This document shows positions 45,205 to 55,196 of a DNA stretch of 64,000 bases, in pieces. The translations under genes were made by a program, and so were the position numbers. A model generated the notes under the pieces. The model did not search any database and was not told the DNA's origin. It was given only the letters and a program-made list of their open reading frames with translations. Numbering within the stretch: position 1 is the stretch's first letter; each line of letters starts with the position of its first letter. This stretch comes from Microbacterium aurantiacum (GTDB lineage: Bacteria; Actinomycetota; Actinomycetes; Actinomycetales; Microbacteriaceae): assembly GCF_021654035.1 (NCBI RefSeq), contig NZ_JAJPDW010000006.1:103322-167321 (forward strand), given 5' to 3'.

Positions 45205-46056
45205 CTAGTTCGGTCCCGCGGACGCCCCGTCGCCGTGACGATCCGGCGACGCCAGCGCCGCCTGATACAGATCGCGGCGCGTGTGGCCGGTATGCGCGGC
45301 CACGTCCACCGCCGCCTCCTTCAGACGGATGCCGGAGGCGACCTGCGCGCGCACCTGCGCGACCGCGTCGGCGAAGGAGATCTCGCGGGCGGGCGCCCCC
45401 TCGACCACGAGGACGACCTCCCCGCGGATCCCGTCCCGCGCCTGCTCGGCGACCTCGGCCGCGGTCCCGCGCAGGACCTCCTCGTACATCTTCGTGAGTT
45501 CCCGAGCGAGCGCCACCCGGCGGTCGGGACCGAACACCTCGGCGATGTCGGTCAGCGACGCCGCGACGCGCGACGGCGAGTCGAAGAAGACCATCGTCCG
45601 CGCCTCGGCGGCCAGCTGGCGGAGCACGGTGCGACGCTCCCCGGACTTCCTTGGCAGGAATCCTTCGAACGCGAACCGGTCGGTGGGGAGCCCCGACAGC
45701 GCGAGGGCGGTGAGGACGGCGCTCGGCCCCGGCAGGGCGGTCACGCCGACGCCCGCCGCGATCGCGGCGGCGACCACGCCGTACCCGGGGTCGCTCACGG
45801 TCGGCATCCCGGCGTCGCTCAGCAGCAGCACGTCCGCGTCGCGCGCGAGCTCGATGATCTCGCTCGCCCGCTCCTTCTCGTTGTGGTCGTGGAGCGCCAC
45901 GAGGCGCGGGCGATGGGTCACGCCGAGGGCGGCCAGGAGGCGCTGCGTGGTGCGGGTGTCTTCGGCCGCGACGACCGGAACGGTGCCGAGGGCCTCCACG
46001 AGCCGCGCCGAGGCGTCCCCCAGATTGCCGATGGGGGTCGCCGCGAGGATGATCAC
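45205..46056 (-). CDS. rsmI: 16S rRNA (cytidine-1402 2'-O)-methyltransferase
   Basis: RsmI methylates C1402 in the ribosomal P-site. The 283-residue product has the N-terminal IILAATPIGNLGD, VVAAEDTRTTQRLL, LLLSDAGMPTVSDPGY and GFLPRKSGER, typical of the tetrapyrrole-methylase fold. It starts at GTG 46056, with TAGGCT 6 nt upstream. It is divergent from the O-mannosyltransferase gene across 22 bp, the same pairing known in Mycobacterium tuberculosis (Rv1003/Rv1002c). It leads the operon with metG and tatD. Confidence 0.96.
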   Translation of the reverse strand: MIILAATPIGNLGDASARLVEALGTVPVVAAEDTRTTQRLLAALGVTHRPRLVALHDHNEKERASEIIELARDADVLLLSDAGMPTVSDPGYGVVAAAIAAGVGVTALPGPSAVLTALALSGLPTDRFAFEGFLPRKSGERRTVLRQLAAEARTMVFFDSPSRVAASLTDIAEVFGPDRRVALARELTKMYEEVLRGTAAEVAEQARDGIRGEVVLVVEGAPAREISFADAVAQVRAQVASGIRLKEAAVDVAAHTGHTRRDLYQAALASPDRHGDGASAGPN

Positions 46057-46078
46057 CGCTCCAGCCTAGACTTGGCGG
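46057..46078. promoter_or_regulatory. 22-bp divergent leaderless promoter, rsmI/O-mannosyltransferase
   Basis: The whole intergenic gap is 22 bp. The minus-strand TAGGCT (46063-46068) is 6 nt before the rsmI GTG, and the plus-strand TAGACT (46067-46072) is 6 nt before the other GTG. The two -10 elements share 2 bp, so simultaneous open-complex formation should be impossible. Confidence 0.6.
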
Positions 46079-47659
46079 GTGACGCACGCCCGGCTCGAGA
46101 CGCACGCGGGGGCGCCGCGACCGAGCGTCTACGACCGGTGGCGGATCCGCCTCGGAGAGCCGCGGATCCTCCGCATCGCGGAGTGGGTCGCCCCGCTGCT
46201 GATCACCGTCCTGGCCGGCATCCTCCGGATGTGGAATCTCGGCCATCCGCACGCCCTGGTGTTCGACGAGACGTACTACGTCAAGGACTCCTGGAGCCAG
46301 TGGAACCTCGGCTACTCGGCGACCTGGCCCGACGACGTCGACGACCGCTTCGCCGCCGGCGAGACGGGACTGTTCGGCTCGGACGGCAGCTTCGTGGTCC
46401 ACCCTCCGCTCGGCAAGTGGATCATCGGCGCCGGGATGGCGCTGTTCGGCGCGGATTCCACGGCGGGCTGGCGGATCGGCGTGGCGGTCGTGGGGACCCT
46501 CACCGTCCTCGCCGTCTACCTGCTCGCCCGCACGCTCACCGGGTCCGTCGTCTTCGCGTCCGTCGCCGGCCTCCTCATGGCGATCGACGGCATGGCCATC
46601 GTGATGAGTCGCGTGGCGCTCCTCGACGGACTCCTGACCTTCTTCCTCGTCCTGGCCTTCTGGTTCGTCGCCCTCGACCGCGCGCAACAGGATCGTCGGG
46701 CCGCGGCCCGGCGCCTCCTCGACGAGGACGCCGACCCCCCGGCGTGGGGGCGACTCAGCGTCGACCGCCCCTGGGTGCTCGCGGCGGGCGCGGCGCTGGG
46801 CGCCGCGAGCGCGGTGAAGTGGTCGGGTCTGTACGTGCTCGCGGCGGTCGGGCTGTATCTCGTCGTGGTGGACGCCCTCGCGCGCCGGCGCGCGGGCGTG
46901 ACGTTCTGGCCGAGCGACGCGGTCTTCCGGCAGGGACCGGTGACCTTCCTCCTGCTCGTTCCGATCGCGGGCCTGGTCTACGTGATGTCGTGGAGCGGCT
47001 GGCTCCTCACGTCCGGGGGATACGGCCGCACGACGGGCACGGTCCCGGCACCGCCGGGGGATCTTGTCGGGGCCCTCGCGAACCTCTGGACGTACCACCA
47101 GGGGATCTACGGCTTCCACGTGGATCTGTCCACGCCGCACAGCTATCAGAGTCCCGCGTGGGCGTGGCTGTTCCTCCTCCGTCCGACGGCGATGTACACC
47201 TCCAGCTCCGCAGCGGGCGACGCCGGATGCCCCGGCCCGGGCGACTGCATCGCCACGATCTCGAGCATGCCGAACCCGGTGATCTGGTTCGCCGGCGTCA
47301 TCGCCGTGGGCTACCTGCTCGTACGCCTGGTGCGCCGGCCGGCCGCGGGGCCGGCCCTCGCCCTCCTCGGCGTCGCGGCGACATTCGTGCCGTGGCTGCT
47401 GTACCCGGAGCGGACCACCTTCCAGTTCTACGCCGTGGCGATGCTGCCGTTCATGATCCTCGCGCTGACCTACGCCCTCCGCGACGTCCTCGGCCCCCCG
47501 GATGCCGGTGCCCATCGGCGCACGACGGGATTCGGCCTGGTCGCGGTCTTCCTCATTGCGGCGATCGCGATGTCGGCGTTCTGGTACCCGATTCTCACCG
47601 CCGTCACGGTTCCCTACGACTTCTGGCGGATCCACTACTGGTCGGTCGGCGCGATCTGA
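46079..47659 (+). CDS. Dolichyl/polyprenyl-phosphate-mannose protein O-mannosyltransferase (PMT/GT39)
   Basis: The 526-residue membrane enzyme mannosylates secreted proteins using polyprenyl-phosphate mannose, coupled to Sec export in actinobacteria. The first extracytoplasmic loop holds the catalytic DE motif (FDETYYVKD, about residue 61). About ten to eleven transmembrane helices follow, with HPPLGKWII, MSRVALLDGLLTFF and AVKWSGLYVLAAVGLY, and the C-terminal GT39-associated region. GTG 46079 follows TAGACT at 6 nt. The last codons form one arm of a strong 16-bp hairpin. Confidence 0.95.
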   Translation: MTHARLETHAGAPRPSVYDRWRIRLGEPRILRIAEWVAPLLITVLAGILRMWNLGHPHALVFDETYYVKDSWSQWNLGYSATWPDDVDDRFAAGETGLFGSDGSFVVHPPLGKWIIGAGMALFGADSTAGWRIGVAVVGTLTVLAVYLLARTLTGSVVFASVAGLLMAIDGMAIVMSRVALLDGLLTFFLVLAFWFVALDRAQQDRRAAARRLLDEDADPPAWGRLSVDRPWVLAAGAALGAASAVKWSGLYVLAAVGLYLVVVDALARRRAGVTFWPSDAVFRQGPVTFLLLVPIAGLVYVMSWSGWLLTSGGYGRTTGTVPAPPGDLVGALANLWTYHQGIYGFHVDLSTPHSYQSPAWAWLFLLRPTAMYTSSSAAGDAGCPGPGDCIATISSMPNPVIWFAGVIAVGYLLVRLVRRPAAGPALALLGVAATFVPWLLYPERTTFQFYAVAMLPFMILALTYALRDVLGPPDAGAHRRTTGFGLVAVFLIAAIAMSAFWYPILTAVTVPYDFWRIHYWSVGAI

Positions 47660-47675
47660 CGCGCCGACCGACCAG
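47638..47675. terminator. 16-bp hairpin at the O-mannosyltransferase stop codon
   Basis: Positions 47638-47653 pair perfectly with 47660-47675 around a 6-nt loop (ATCTGA) that contains the TGA stop. It is the most stable hairpin noticed in the window and probably serves as a terminator for this gene and the convergent aldo-keto reductase. Confidence 0.75.
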
Positions 47676-47702
47676 GAGTCGGAACCGCTGCCGGGAGCGG
47701 AG

Positions 47703-48554
<852 letters not shown>

Positions 48555-48621
48555 CTAGGACGGGGTCCGCAAGCTCGCGGGGCGGAGACATCGCCCCCTC
48601 CGCACGATACGATCGAAGGCT

Positions 48622-51600
48622 ATGTCTTCGCCCGCGCCCGTGATCTCCTATCCGCCGGAGCTCCCCGTCAGCGCCGCGCGGGACGAGATCGCCGACGCCG
48701 TCGCGCACCATCAGGTCGTGATCGTCGCGGGCGCGACCGGCTCGGGGAAGACCACCCAGCTGCCGAAGATCTGCCTCGACCTCGGCCGGCAGAAGATCGC
48801 ACACACGCAGCCCCGCCGGATCGCGGCCCGAACGATCGCCGAGCGCATCGCCGAAGAGCTCGCCGTCCCGCTCGGGACGACCGTCGGCTACAAGGTGCGC
48901 TTCACCGACAACGTCTCCGCCGACACCTCGATCGCGCTGATGACGGACGGCATCCTCCTCAACGAGATCCACCGCGACCGGCTTCTCTCGCGATACGACA
49001 CGATCATCGTCGACGAGGCCCACGAGCGTTCGCTCAACGTCGACTTCCTCCTCGGGTACCTGCGCCGCCTGCTCCCCCGACGCCCCGACCTCAAGGTCAT
49101 CATCACCAGCGCGACGATCGACCCGGAGAGCTTCGCCGCGCACTTCGCCGCCGCCGACGGTACGCCCGCCCCGATCATCGAGGTGTCCGGGCGCACGCAC
49201 CCGGTCGAGGTCCGCTACCGGCCCCGCGAGGCTCCAGCCGAGGCCGACGGCGAAGGCGACTCCGGCGATGATGTGGACGGCATCCTGCGGGCTCTCCGCG
49301 AGCTCGATCGCGAACCCGCCGGGGATGTCCTGGTCTTCCTTCCGGGCGAGGCGGAGATCCGCGACGCGGTGGATGCCGTACGCGGCATGTACGCCAAGGA
49401 TGCCGCCCCGACCGAGGTGCTGCCCCTCTACGGGCGTCTCAGCGCCGCCGACCAGCATCGGGTGTTCGAGCGCTCGAGCGTCGCCGGCGTCCGGCGCCGG
49501 GTGATCCTGGCCACCAACGTCGCCGAGACGAGCCTGACGGTGCCCGGCATCCGCTACGTCGTCGACACCGGGACCGCGCGCATCTCGCGCTACTCGGCAC
49601 GCAGCAAGATCCAGCGGCTCCCGATCGAACCGATCTCTCAGGCCTCCGCGCAGCAGCGCTCCGGTCGCGCGGGCCGCACGAGTCCGGGTGTGGCGATCCG
49701 CCTGTACGGCGAGGACGACTTCCTCACCCGCGACGAGTTCACCGACCCCGAGATCCTCCGGACCTCCCTGGCGGCCGTCATCCTGCAGATGCTCGCGCTC
49801 GGGTTCGGCGACATCGAGCGCTTCCCCTTCCTCACGCCCCCGGATTCCCGCGGGGTCAAGGCCGCGTTCGACCTCCTCCGCGAACTCGGCGCGGTGTCCT
49901 CCGGCACACGCGGGGAGAACCGGCTCACCGACATCGGTCGCGAGATCGCCCGGCTCCCCATCGATCCGCGGTTCGCCCGCATGCTGCTCCAGGCCCGGAA
50001 GGACGGAGTCCTCCCCGCGGTGCTGGCGATCGTGTCGGGCATGTCGATCCAGGACGTGCGCGAGCGCCCCGAAGAGCGACGGGAGGAGGCGGATCGCCTC
50101 CACGCGCGCTTCACCGATCCGACGAGCGACTTCCTCTCCCTCCTGAACCTGTGGAATCACCTGCGCGAGAAGCAGGACGAGCTGGGGTCGAGTGCCTTCC
50201 GCAGGCTCTGCCGCGCCGAGCACCTCAACTACGTCCGGGTGCGCGAGTGGTCCGACGTCCATCGACAGCTCACCCAGCTCCTGCGCCCCACCGGGGACGA
50301 GCGTCGCGACCCCCGCGATGCACCGGCGGATCCGGATGCCGTCCACCGGGCGATCCTGTCCGGCCTCCTCTCCCACATCGGCATCCTCGACGAGCGCTCC
50401 TCCGCGAAGGGCGTCCCCGCGCGCGGCACCGGTCGCGGCAAGCCGCCGGGCGCGGAGTACCTCGGCGCGCGCGGCGCGCGGTTCGCCATCTTCCCCGGGT
50501 CGGGGCTGAAGAAGAAGCGCCCCGCCGCGCTCATGGCCGCCGAGCTCGTCGAGACCTCGCGGCTGTTCGCCCGGACGGTCGCCGAGATCGACCCGGCGTG
50601 GGCCGAAGCCCTCGCGGGGGATCTCGTCCGCCGCCAGCTCAGCGAGCCGCACTGGTCGCAGACCGCGGGAGCGGCGTCGGTCTACGAGAAGGTCACCCTC
50701 TTCGGCGTCGAGATCATCGCGCGCCGGCGGGTGCAGCTGGCCCGATTCGACCGTCCCCTGGCCCGCGAGATGTTCCTCCGCCACGCGCTCGTCGACGACG
50801 AGTGGGACCCGAGCGGCCTCGACAAGCGCGCGAGCGCGTTCCACCGTCGCAACCACGAGCTGCGCCGCCGTCTCGAACGGCTCGAGGAGCGCCAGCGCCG
50901 GCGCGACATCCTCGTCGGCGACGAGGCGGTGTTCCGCTTCTACGACGCCCGCGTCCCGCGCGACGTGTTCGACGTCCGCTCGTTCGAGGCGTGGTGGAAG
51001 GAGCACTCCCTCCGCGCTCCGCGGCTGCTCGACATGAGCGAGGCCGATCTCGTCGACGAAGCCTCCCGCGGGGACGAGCGCGACTTCCCCGGGCGGTGGA
51101 CCCAGGGCGACCAGGTGCTCACCCTCGCCTACCGCTTCGAGCCGGGCGCGGAGGACGACGGCGTCACCGTCGTGGTGCCCATCGCCCTCCTCGCCACCCT
51201 CCGCCCCGACGGATTCGACTGGCAGGTCCCGGGCATGCGGGACGAGCTGATCACGGCGCTCCTGCGCGTGCTCCCCAAGGCGATCCGTCGACACGTCGTC
51301 CCCGCCGGGGACTGGGCGGGCACCTTCGCCGCGGAGCTGCGGGGTCAGGGACCGGAGGATCACGACGGGCTCCCGCCGGAGTCCCTCCGCGCGGCCCTCG
51401 CGCGACGGATCCAGCGCGTGGCGCACCAGCCCGTGACCGCCGACGACTTCGAGTCCGATCGCGTCCCCACCCACCTGCAGGTCACCTTCCGCGTCGTCGA
51501 CGGGCGCGGGCGCGTGCTCGGACGCGACACGGATCTCGCCGCCCTCCAGTCCGCGCTCTCCGCCCGCGCCCGCGAGGAGGTGTCCCGCTCGCTCTCCCGG

Positions 51601-52569
51601 CCCGCCGCGGCCACGCCGTCCGCTCGGGGCGGCGCCCCCCGCGCCGGCGCGCGGAAGGATGCCGCGCCGGGCGACGCGCCGGCCTTCACGGAGCAGTCCG
51701 GCCTCACTTCCTGGCCGTCCGAGACCCTCCCCGAGGTGGTCGACACCCGCGTCGCGGGCGGTGTCGTCCGCGGGTATCCGGCAATCGTCGACGACGGATC
51801 GACGGTGTCGCTGCGCGTAGAGTCCACGCCCGAGCGCGCACGGGAGGCCACGCACCGCGGCATCCGTCGACTGCTGCTGCTGGCGGTGCCCTCCCCTGCG
51901 ACGTATGTGCTGGACCACCTCACTTCGACCGAGAAGCTCGCCCTCGCCGCCTCGCCCTACCCCTCGGCGAAGGCGCTGGTGGAGGACGGCCGTGTCGCCG
52001 TCGCCGACGCGATGCTCCGCCAGGCCGCTCCGGACGGCGTGCTCCGCACCCGGGCGGAGTTCGAGCGGGTGCGGGACGCCCTGTCGGCGGTCGTCGTCGA
52101 CGAGACGTTCCGGGTGGTCTCGCTCGTGGCGAAGATCCTCATCGCGGCGCGCGACGTCGAACGCGGCATCCGTGATCGGAACTCCCTCACGCTCCTCTCC
52201 GCCCTCGGCGACGTTAAGACGCAGCTGGCGGGGCTGGTGTTCCCCGGCTTCGTCGCCCGCACCGGCACGGCTCGGCTCGCTCATCTGCCGCGCTACCTGC
52301 GCGCGGCGCGGGAGCGTCTGGACGGCATGGCCGACAACCCCGGCCGCGACCGTCAGCGGCAGACCGAGTTCGAGCGGGCGGCCGCCCTCTACGCCGATGC
52401 CGGCGGCGTGCTCCCCCTTCCCGAGAACGCTCCTCCCGCGCTCACGAGCGCGCGGTGGCTGCTCGAGGAGTACCGGGTGAGTCTGTTCGCCCAGGGCCTC
52501 GGGACGGCCGAGCCGGTGTCGCTGCCGCGCATCCAGAAGGCGCTGCGTCCGGACGCGGGATCCCGCTGA
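48622..52569 (+). CDS. hrpA: ATP-dependent RNA helicase HrpA
   Basis: A 1315-residue DEAH-box helicase involved in RNA processing and in rescuing stalled ribosomes. It has Walker A GATGSGKTTQLPK near residue 39, motif II DEAHERS, motif III TSATIDPESFA, motif V NVAETSLTVPGI and motif VI QQRSGRAGRTSPG. The HA2 and OB-fold regions follow, and then the long C-terminal HrpA domain (DUF3418). Length is that of the large proteobacterial and actinobacterial HrpA proteins. TACGAT lies 8 nt before the ATG. A 1549-codon open frame opposite the gene is a high-GC shadow. The stop forms a palindrome with that of the convergent sulfurtransferase. Confidence 0.95.
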   Translation: MSSPAPVISYPPELPVSAARDEIADAVAHHQVVIVAGATGSGKTTQLPKICLDLGRQKIAHTQPRRIAARTIAERIAEELAVPLGTTVGYKVRFTDNVSADTSIALMTDGILLNEIHRDRLLSRYDTIIVDEAHERSLNVDFLLGYLRRLLPRRPDLKVIITSATIDPESFAAHFAAADGTPAPIIEVSGRTHPVEVRYRPREAPAEADGEGDSGDDVDGILRALRELDREPAGDVLVFLPGEAEIRDAVDAVRGMYAKDAAPTEVLPLYGRLSAADQHRVFERSSVAGVRRRVILATNVAETSLTVPGIRYVVDTGTARISRYSARSKIQRLPIEPISQASAQQRSGRAGRTSPGVAIRLYGEDDFLTRDEFTDPEILRTSLAAVILQMLALGFGDIERFPFLTPPDSRGVKAAFDLLRELGAVSSGTRGENRLTDIGREIARLPIDPRFARMLLQARKDGVLPAVLAIVSGMSIQDVRERPEERREEADRLHARFTDPTSDFLSLLNLWNHLREKQDELGSSAFRRLCRAEHLNYVRVREWSDVHRQLTQLLRPTGDERRDPRDAPADPDAVHRAILSGLLSHIGILDERSSAKGVPARGTGRGKPPGAEYLGARGARFAIFPGSGLKKKRPAALMAAELVETSRLFARTVAEIDPAWAEALAGDLVRRQLSEPHWSQTAGAASVYEKVTLFGVEIIARRRVQLARFDRPLAREMFLRHALVDDEWDPSGLDKRASAFHRRNHELRRRLERLEERQRRRDILVGDEAVFRFYDARVPRDVFDVRSFEAWWKEHSLRAPRLLDMSEADLVDEASRGDERDFPGRWTQGDQVLTLAYRFEPGAEDDGVTVVVPIALLATLRPDGFDWQVPGMRDELITALLRVLPKAIRRHVVPAGDWAGTFAAELRGQGPEDHDGLPPESLRAALARRIQRVAHQPVTADDFESDRVPTHLQVTFRVVDGRGRVLGRDTDLAALQSALSARAREEVSRSLSRPAAATPSARGGAPRAGARKDAAPGDAPAFTEQSGLTSWPSETLPEVVDTRVAGGVVRGYPAIVDDGSTVSLRVESTPERAREATHRGIRRLLLLAVPSPATYVLDHLTSTEKLALAASPYPSAKALVEDGRVAVADAMLRQAAPDGVLRTRAEFERVRDALSAVVVDETFRVVSLVAKILIAARDVERGIRDRNSLTLLSALGDVKTQLAGLVFPGFVARTGTARLAHLPRYLRAARERLDGMADNPGRDRQRQTEFERAAALYADAGGVLPLPENAPPALTSARWLLEEYRVSLFAQGLGTAEPVSLPRIQKALRPDAGSR

Positions 52570-52578
52570 CGCGCGTCA
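52567..52578. terminator. TGACGCGCGTCA palindrome joining two convergent stops
   Basis: The 12-nt sequence is perfectly self-complementary. Its first three bases are the hrpA TGA and its last three are the complement of the sulfurtransferase TGA. It is too short on its own for a strong terminator. Confidence 0.35.
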
Positions 52579-53430
52579 CGCCGGTCGCACCACGCCCTCC
52601 GGCGTCGGCCCGGTCGCCACGAGCCGACCCGGCGTCCGCGACCAGGCGCTCCACGACCCCGGGAAGAGGGTGACCTCGATTCCGGCGAGTTCACCCGCGA
52701 GGACGGCGTGGCTGGCGGCGATCCCCGATCCGCAGGACGCGGCCACCGGCACCGTGCCGTCGGCGCCGGCCGCGGCGAAGAGCGCCCGCAGCCGCGCCGG
52801 CTCGGCGAAGCGTCCCCGATCGATCAGGGCCGTCGTGGGAAGATTCACCGCGCCCGGGATGTGACCGGCCACGGGGTCCATCGGCTCGCTCTCGCCGCGG
52901 TAGCGCTCGGCGGCGCGGACGTCCAGGAGGACGCCGTGCGACGACCACCGCGCCGCCTCCTCGATGTCGATCGTGCCGCCGTCGATCGCGTCGAGGGCGA
53001 TGTCCCCCGCCGCGGGAAGCACGTCGCCGGTCTCGAGGGCGCGTCCGGCGTCCGTCCAGGCGCGCAGGCCCCCGTCGAGCACGCGCACGTCGGCGACGCC
53101 ACTCCGGGTGAGCAGCCACCACGCACGCGCCGCCGCCACGGAATCGATGTCGTCGTAGACCACGACCACATCGCCGCGCGAGATGCCCCAGCGCCGCGCG
53201 GCCCGCTGGAGGTCGGCGGTCTCGGGAAGCGGATGCCGACCCTCCTCCGGTTCGCCCCGTCGGGAGAGCTCCCGCTCCAGGTCGACGTACACCGCCCCGG
53301 GCAGATGACCGGCGACGTAGTCGGGCCGGCCCTCGGGCCGGTCCAGGCGCCACCGCACGTCCAGCAGACGGACGGGGGCACCCTCGTCGAGGAGCGCGGA
53401 CAGGTCGGCGGGCGAGATCAGCAGGGCCAT
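52576..53430 (-). CDS. Thiosulfate/3-mercaptopyruvate sulfurtransferase (tandem rhodanese)
   Basis: The 284-residue protein has two rhodanese domains. The inactive N-terminal copy holds LLDVRWRLDRPEGRPDY and GHLPGAVYVDLE. The C-terminal active copy has Cys in the loop ASCGSGIAAS, where a CG[ST]G(V/I) loop points to 3-mercaptopyruvate rather than thiosulfate as substrate. It transfers sulfur to cyanide or thiols in the cytosol. ATG 53430 is preceded by GGAGGACG at longish spacing; an in-frame ATG at 53478 would add 16 unconserved residues. The gene lies 70 nt downstream of metI on the opposite-strand map order but on the same strand as it. Confidence 0.9.
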   Translation of the reverse strand: MALLISPADLSALLDEGAPVRLLDVRWRLDRPEGRPDYVAGHLPGAVYVDLERELSRRGEPEEGRHPLPETADLQRAARRWGISRGDVVVVYDDIDSVAAARAWWLLTRSGVADVRVLDGGLRAWTDAGRALETGDVLPAAGDIALDAIDGGTIDIEEAARWSSHGVLLDVRAAERYRGESEPMDPVAGHIPGAVNLPTTALIDRGRFAEPARLRALFAAAGADGTVPVAASCGSGIAASHAVLAGELAGIEVTLFPGSWSAWSRTPGRLVATGPTPEGVVRPA

Positions 53431-53500
53431 GGCGTCATCGTCCTCCTCGACCGGTCCCGAGCACAGCACCGCGCGCAACAGTTCGACATCCCCACGGCGA

Positions 53501-54160
53501 TCACCGGCGCAGCACCTTCCGCGCGAGCGCGTTCCCCAGGAACTGCACCGCCTGGACGATCACGATGATCACGAGGACCGCGGCCCACGTGACCGCGAGA
53601 TTGAACTGACGGAATCCGTAGACGATCGCGAACTCCCCGAGTCCTCCGGCGGCGACGGCGCCCGCGATCGCGGTCATGTCCACGAGGGCGACGAGGATGA
53701 AGGTGTACCCGAGGATGAGCGGTCCGAGCGCCTCGCGGGGTACGAGCCGGAAGAGGATGCGCGACCGGCTCGCCCCGGCGGCCCGCGCCGCTTCGATGAC
53801 GCCGCGATCGACCGTCAGCAGGTTCTGCTCGACGATCCGGCTGATGGCGAACATCGAGGCGAGGCTGATCGCGAAGATGCCGAACTCGGGTCCGATTCCG
53901 GGGATGCCGATCCCGCGGGCCAGCGGCTGCACGGCGGCGAGGAGGATGACGAACGGGATCGGCCGGAAGAAGTTCACCACCACGTTCAGCACGCCGAAGA
54001 CCGCGCGCTGCGGGAAGAGGCTGCCGGGGCGGGTGGCGTACAGCGCGAGGCCGAGCAGGAGCCCGGCGAGACCGCCGAAGAGGAGCGCGATCGACACGAC
54101 GTAGAGCGTCTCGAAGGTCGCCGCCCAGAGCTCCGGCAGCAGGGTGAGGAGCCTATCCAC
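53501..54160 (-). CDS. metI: D-methionine ABC transporter permease
   Basis: MetI is the membrane subunit of the MetNIQ methionine importer. The 219-residue protein has five predicted helices and the permease EAA loop (EAARAAGASRSRILFRLVPREALGPLI), matching the methionine-uptake family. It overlaps the metN 3' end by 8 nt, so metQ-metN-metI are cotranscribed and translationally linked. The adjacent sulfurtransferase may be a fourth gene of the unit. Confidence 0.94.
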   Translation of the reverse strand: MDRLLTLLPELWAATFETLYVVSIALLFGGLAGLLLGLALYATRPGSLFPQRAVFGVLNVVVNFFRPIPFVILLAAVQPLARGIGIPGIGPEFGIFAISLASMFAISRIVEQNLLTVDRGVIEAARAAGASRSRILFRLVPREALGPLILGYTFILVALVDMTAIAGAVAAGGLGEFAIVYGFRQFNLAVTWAAVLVIIVIVQAVQFLGNALARKVLRR

Positions 54161-55196
54161 GGTTCACCTCCTCGGTCAGCGGCGCGAATCTCGACGCGCG
54201 CTCGATCGCCCGCTCGACGGAGGACGCCTCGCCGTCGACGGCCAGGGTGAGGTGTCCGAAGACACGGCCGCGGATGTCGTTGATCCCCCCGTGGATGAGC
54301 TCGAAGCGCACCCCCTCCGCGCTCAGCGCGGCGAACACCTCCGACTGCGTCACGTCGCCGTCGCGGACGGTGAAGGTCACGATCCGCCCCGGATGCCGCC
54401 GCCGCAGCGTCTCCCACTGCTCACCGCGGGGGACGTCCTCGATGATGCTCGCCACGAACCGTCGCGTGGCCGCGTGCTGCGGGGCCGAGAGGATGTCGAA
54501 GACGTCGCCGCTCTCGATGATCCGGCCGTTCTCCATCACGACGACGCGGTCGGCGAGTCGCCGGATGACGTCCATCTCGTGCGTGATCACCAGGATCGTG
54601 ATGCCCAGCTCGCGGTTGACACGCTGGAGGAGGTCCAGCACCTCCTGGGTCGTGTCGGGGTCCAGGGCGCTGGTGGCTTCGTCCGCCAGCAGGATGCGGG
54701 GCGTGGTCGCCAGCGCGCGGGCGATCCCGACGCGCTGCTTCTGCCCGCCCGAGAGCTGCTCCGGATACGCCCCGGACTTCGCCGACAGGCCGACGAAGTC
54801 CAACAGCTCCGCCACGCGCTCGCGGATGACCGCACGCGGACGACCGGCGACCTCCAGCGGGTAGGCGACGTTGCCGGCCACCGTGCGGGAGCCGAACAGG
54901 TTGAACTGCTGGAAGATCATCCCGATGTCGCCGCGGAGCGCGCGGAGGTCCTTCTCGCGAAGGCCCGTGATGTCGCGCCCGTCGACCTCGATCGTCCCGG
55001 AGGTCGGCTTCTCGAGGGCGTTGACGAGGCGGAGCACCGTGCTCTTGCCCGCACCCGAGTAGCCGATGATCCCGCACACCTCGCCCGCGGCGATGGTCAG
55101 CGACACGTCGTCGACCGCGAGCGTGCGCGGTGCGCCCTTCGCCGTCGGCGGGTAGGACTTGGTGACGCGCGCGAGGCGGATGAGGGACGCGGTCAC
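54153..55196 (-). CDS. metN: Methionine ABC transporter ATPase
   Basis: MetN powers methionine uptake. The 347-residue subunit has Walker A GYSGAGKST, signature LSGGQKQRVGIARAL, Walker B ILLADEATSALD, and a C-terminal ACT-like NIL domain (about 270-345) that binds methionine and gives trans-inhibition in E. coli. It starts at GTG 55196, overlapping the metQ stop as GTGA. Its stop overlaps the metI start. Confidence 0.95.
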   Translation of the reverse strand: MTASLIRLARVTKSYPPTAKGAPRTLAVDDVSLTIAAGEVCGIIGYSGAGKSTVLRLVNALEKPTSGTIEVDGRDITGLREKDLRALRGDIGMIFQQFNLFGSRTVAGNVAYPLEVAGRPRAVIRERVAELLDFVGLSAKSGAYPEQLSGGQKQRVGIARALATTPRILLADEATSALDPDTTQEVLDLLQRVNRELGITILVITHEMDVIRRLADRVVVMENGRIIESGDVFDILSAPQHAATRRFVASIIEDVPRGEQWETLRRRHPGRIVTFTVRDGDVTQSEVFAALSAEGVRFELIHGGINDIRGRVFGHLTLAVDGEASSVERAIERASRFAPLTEEVNRG

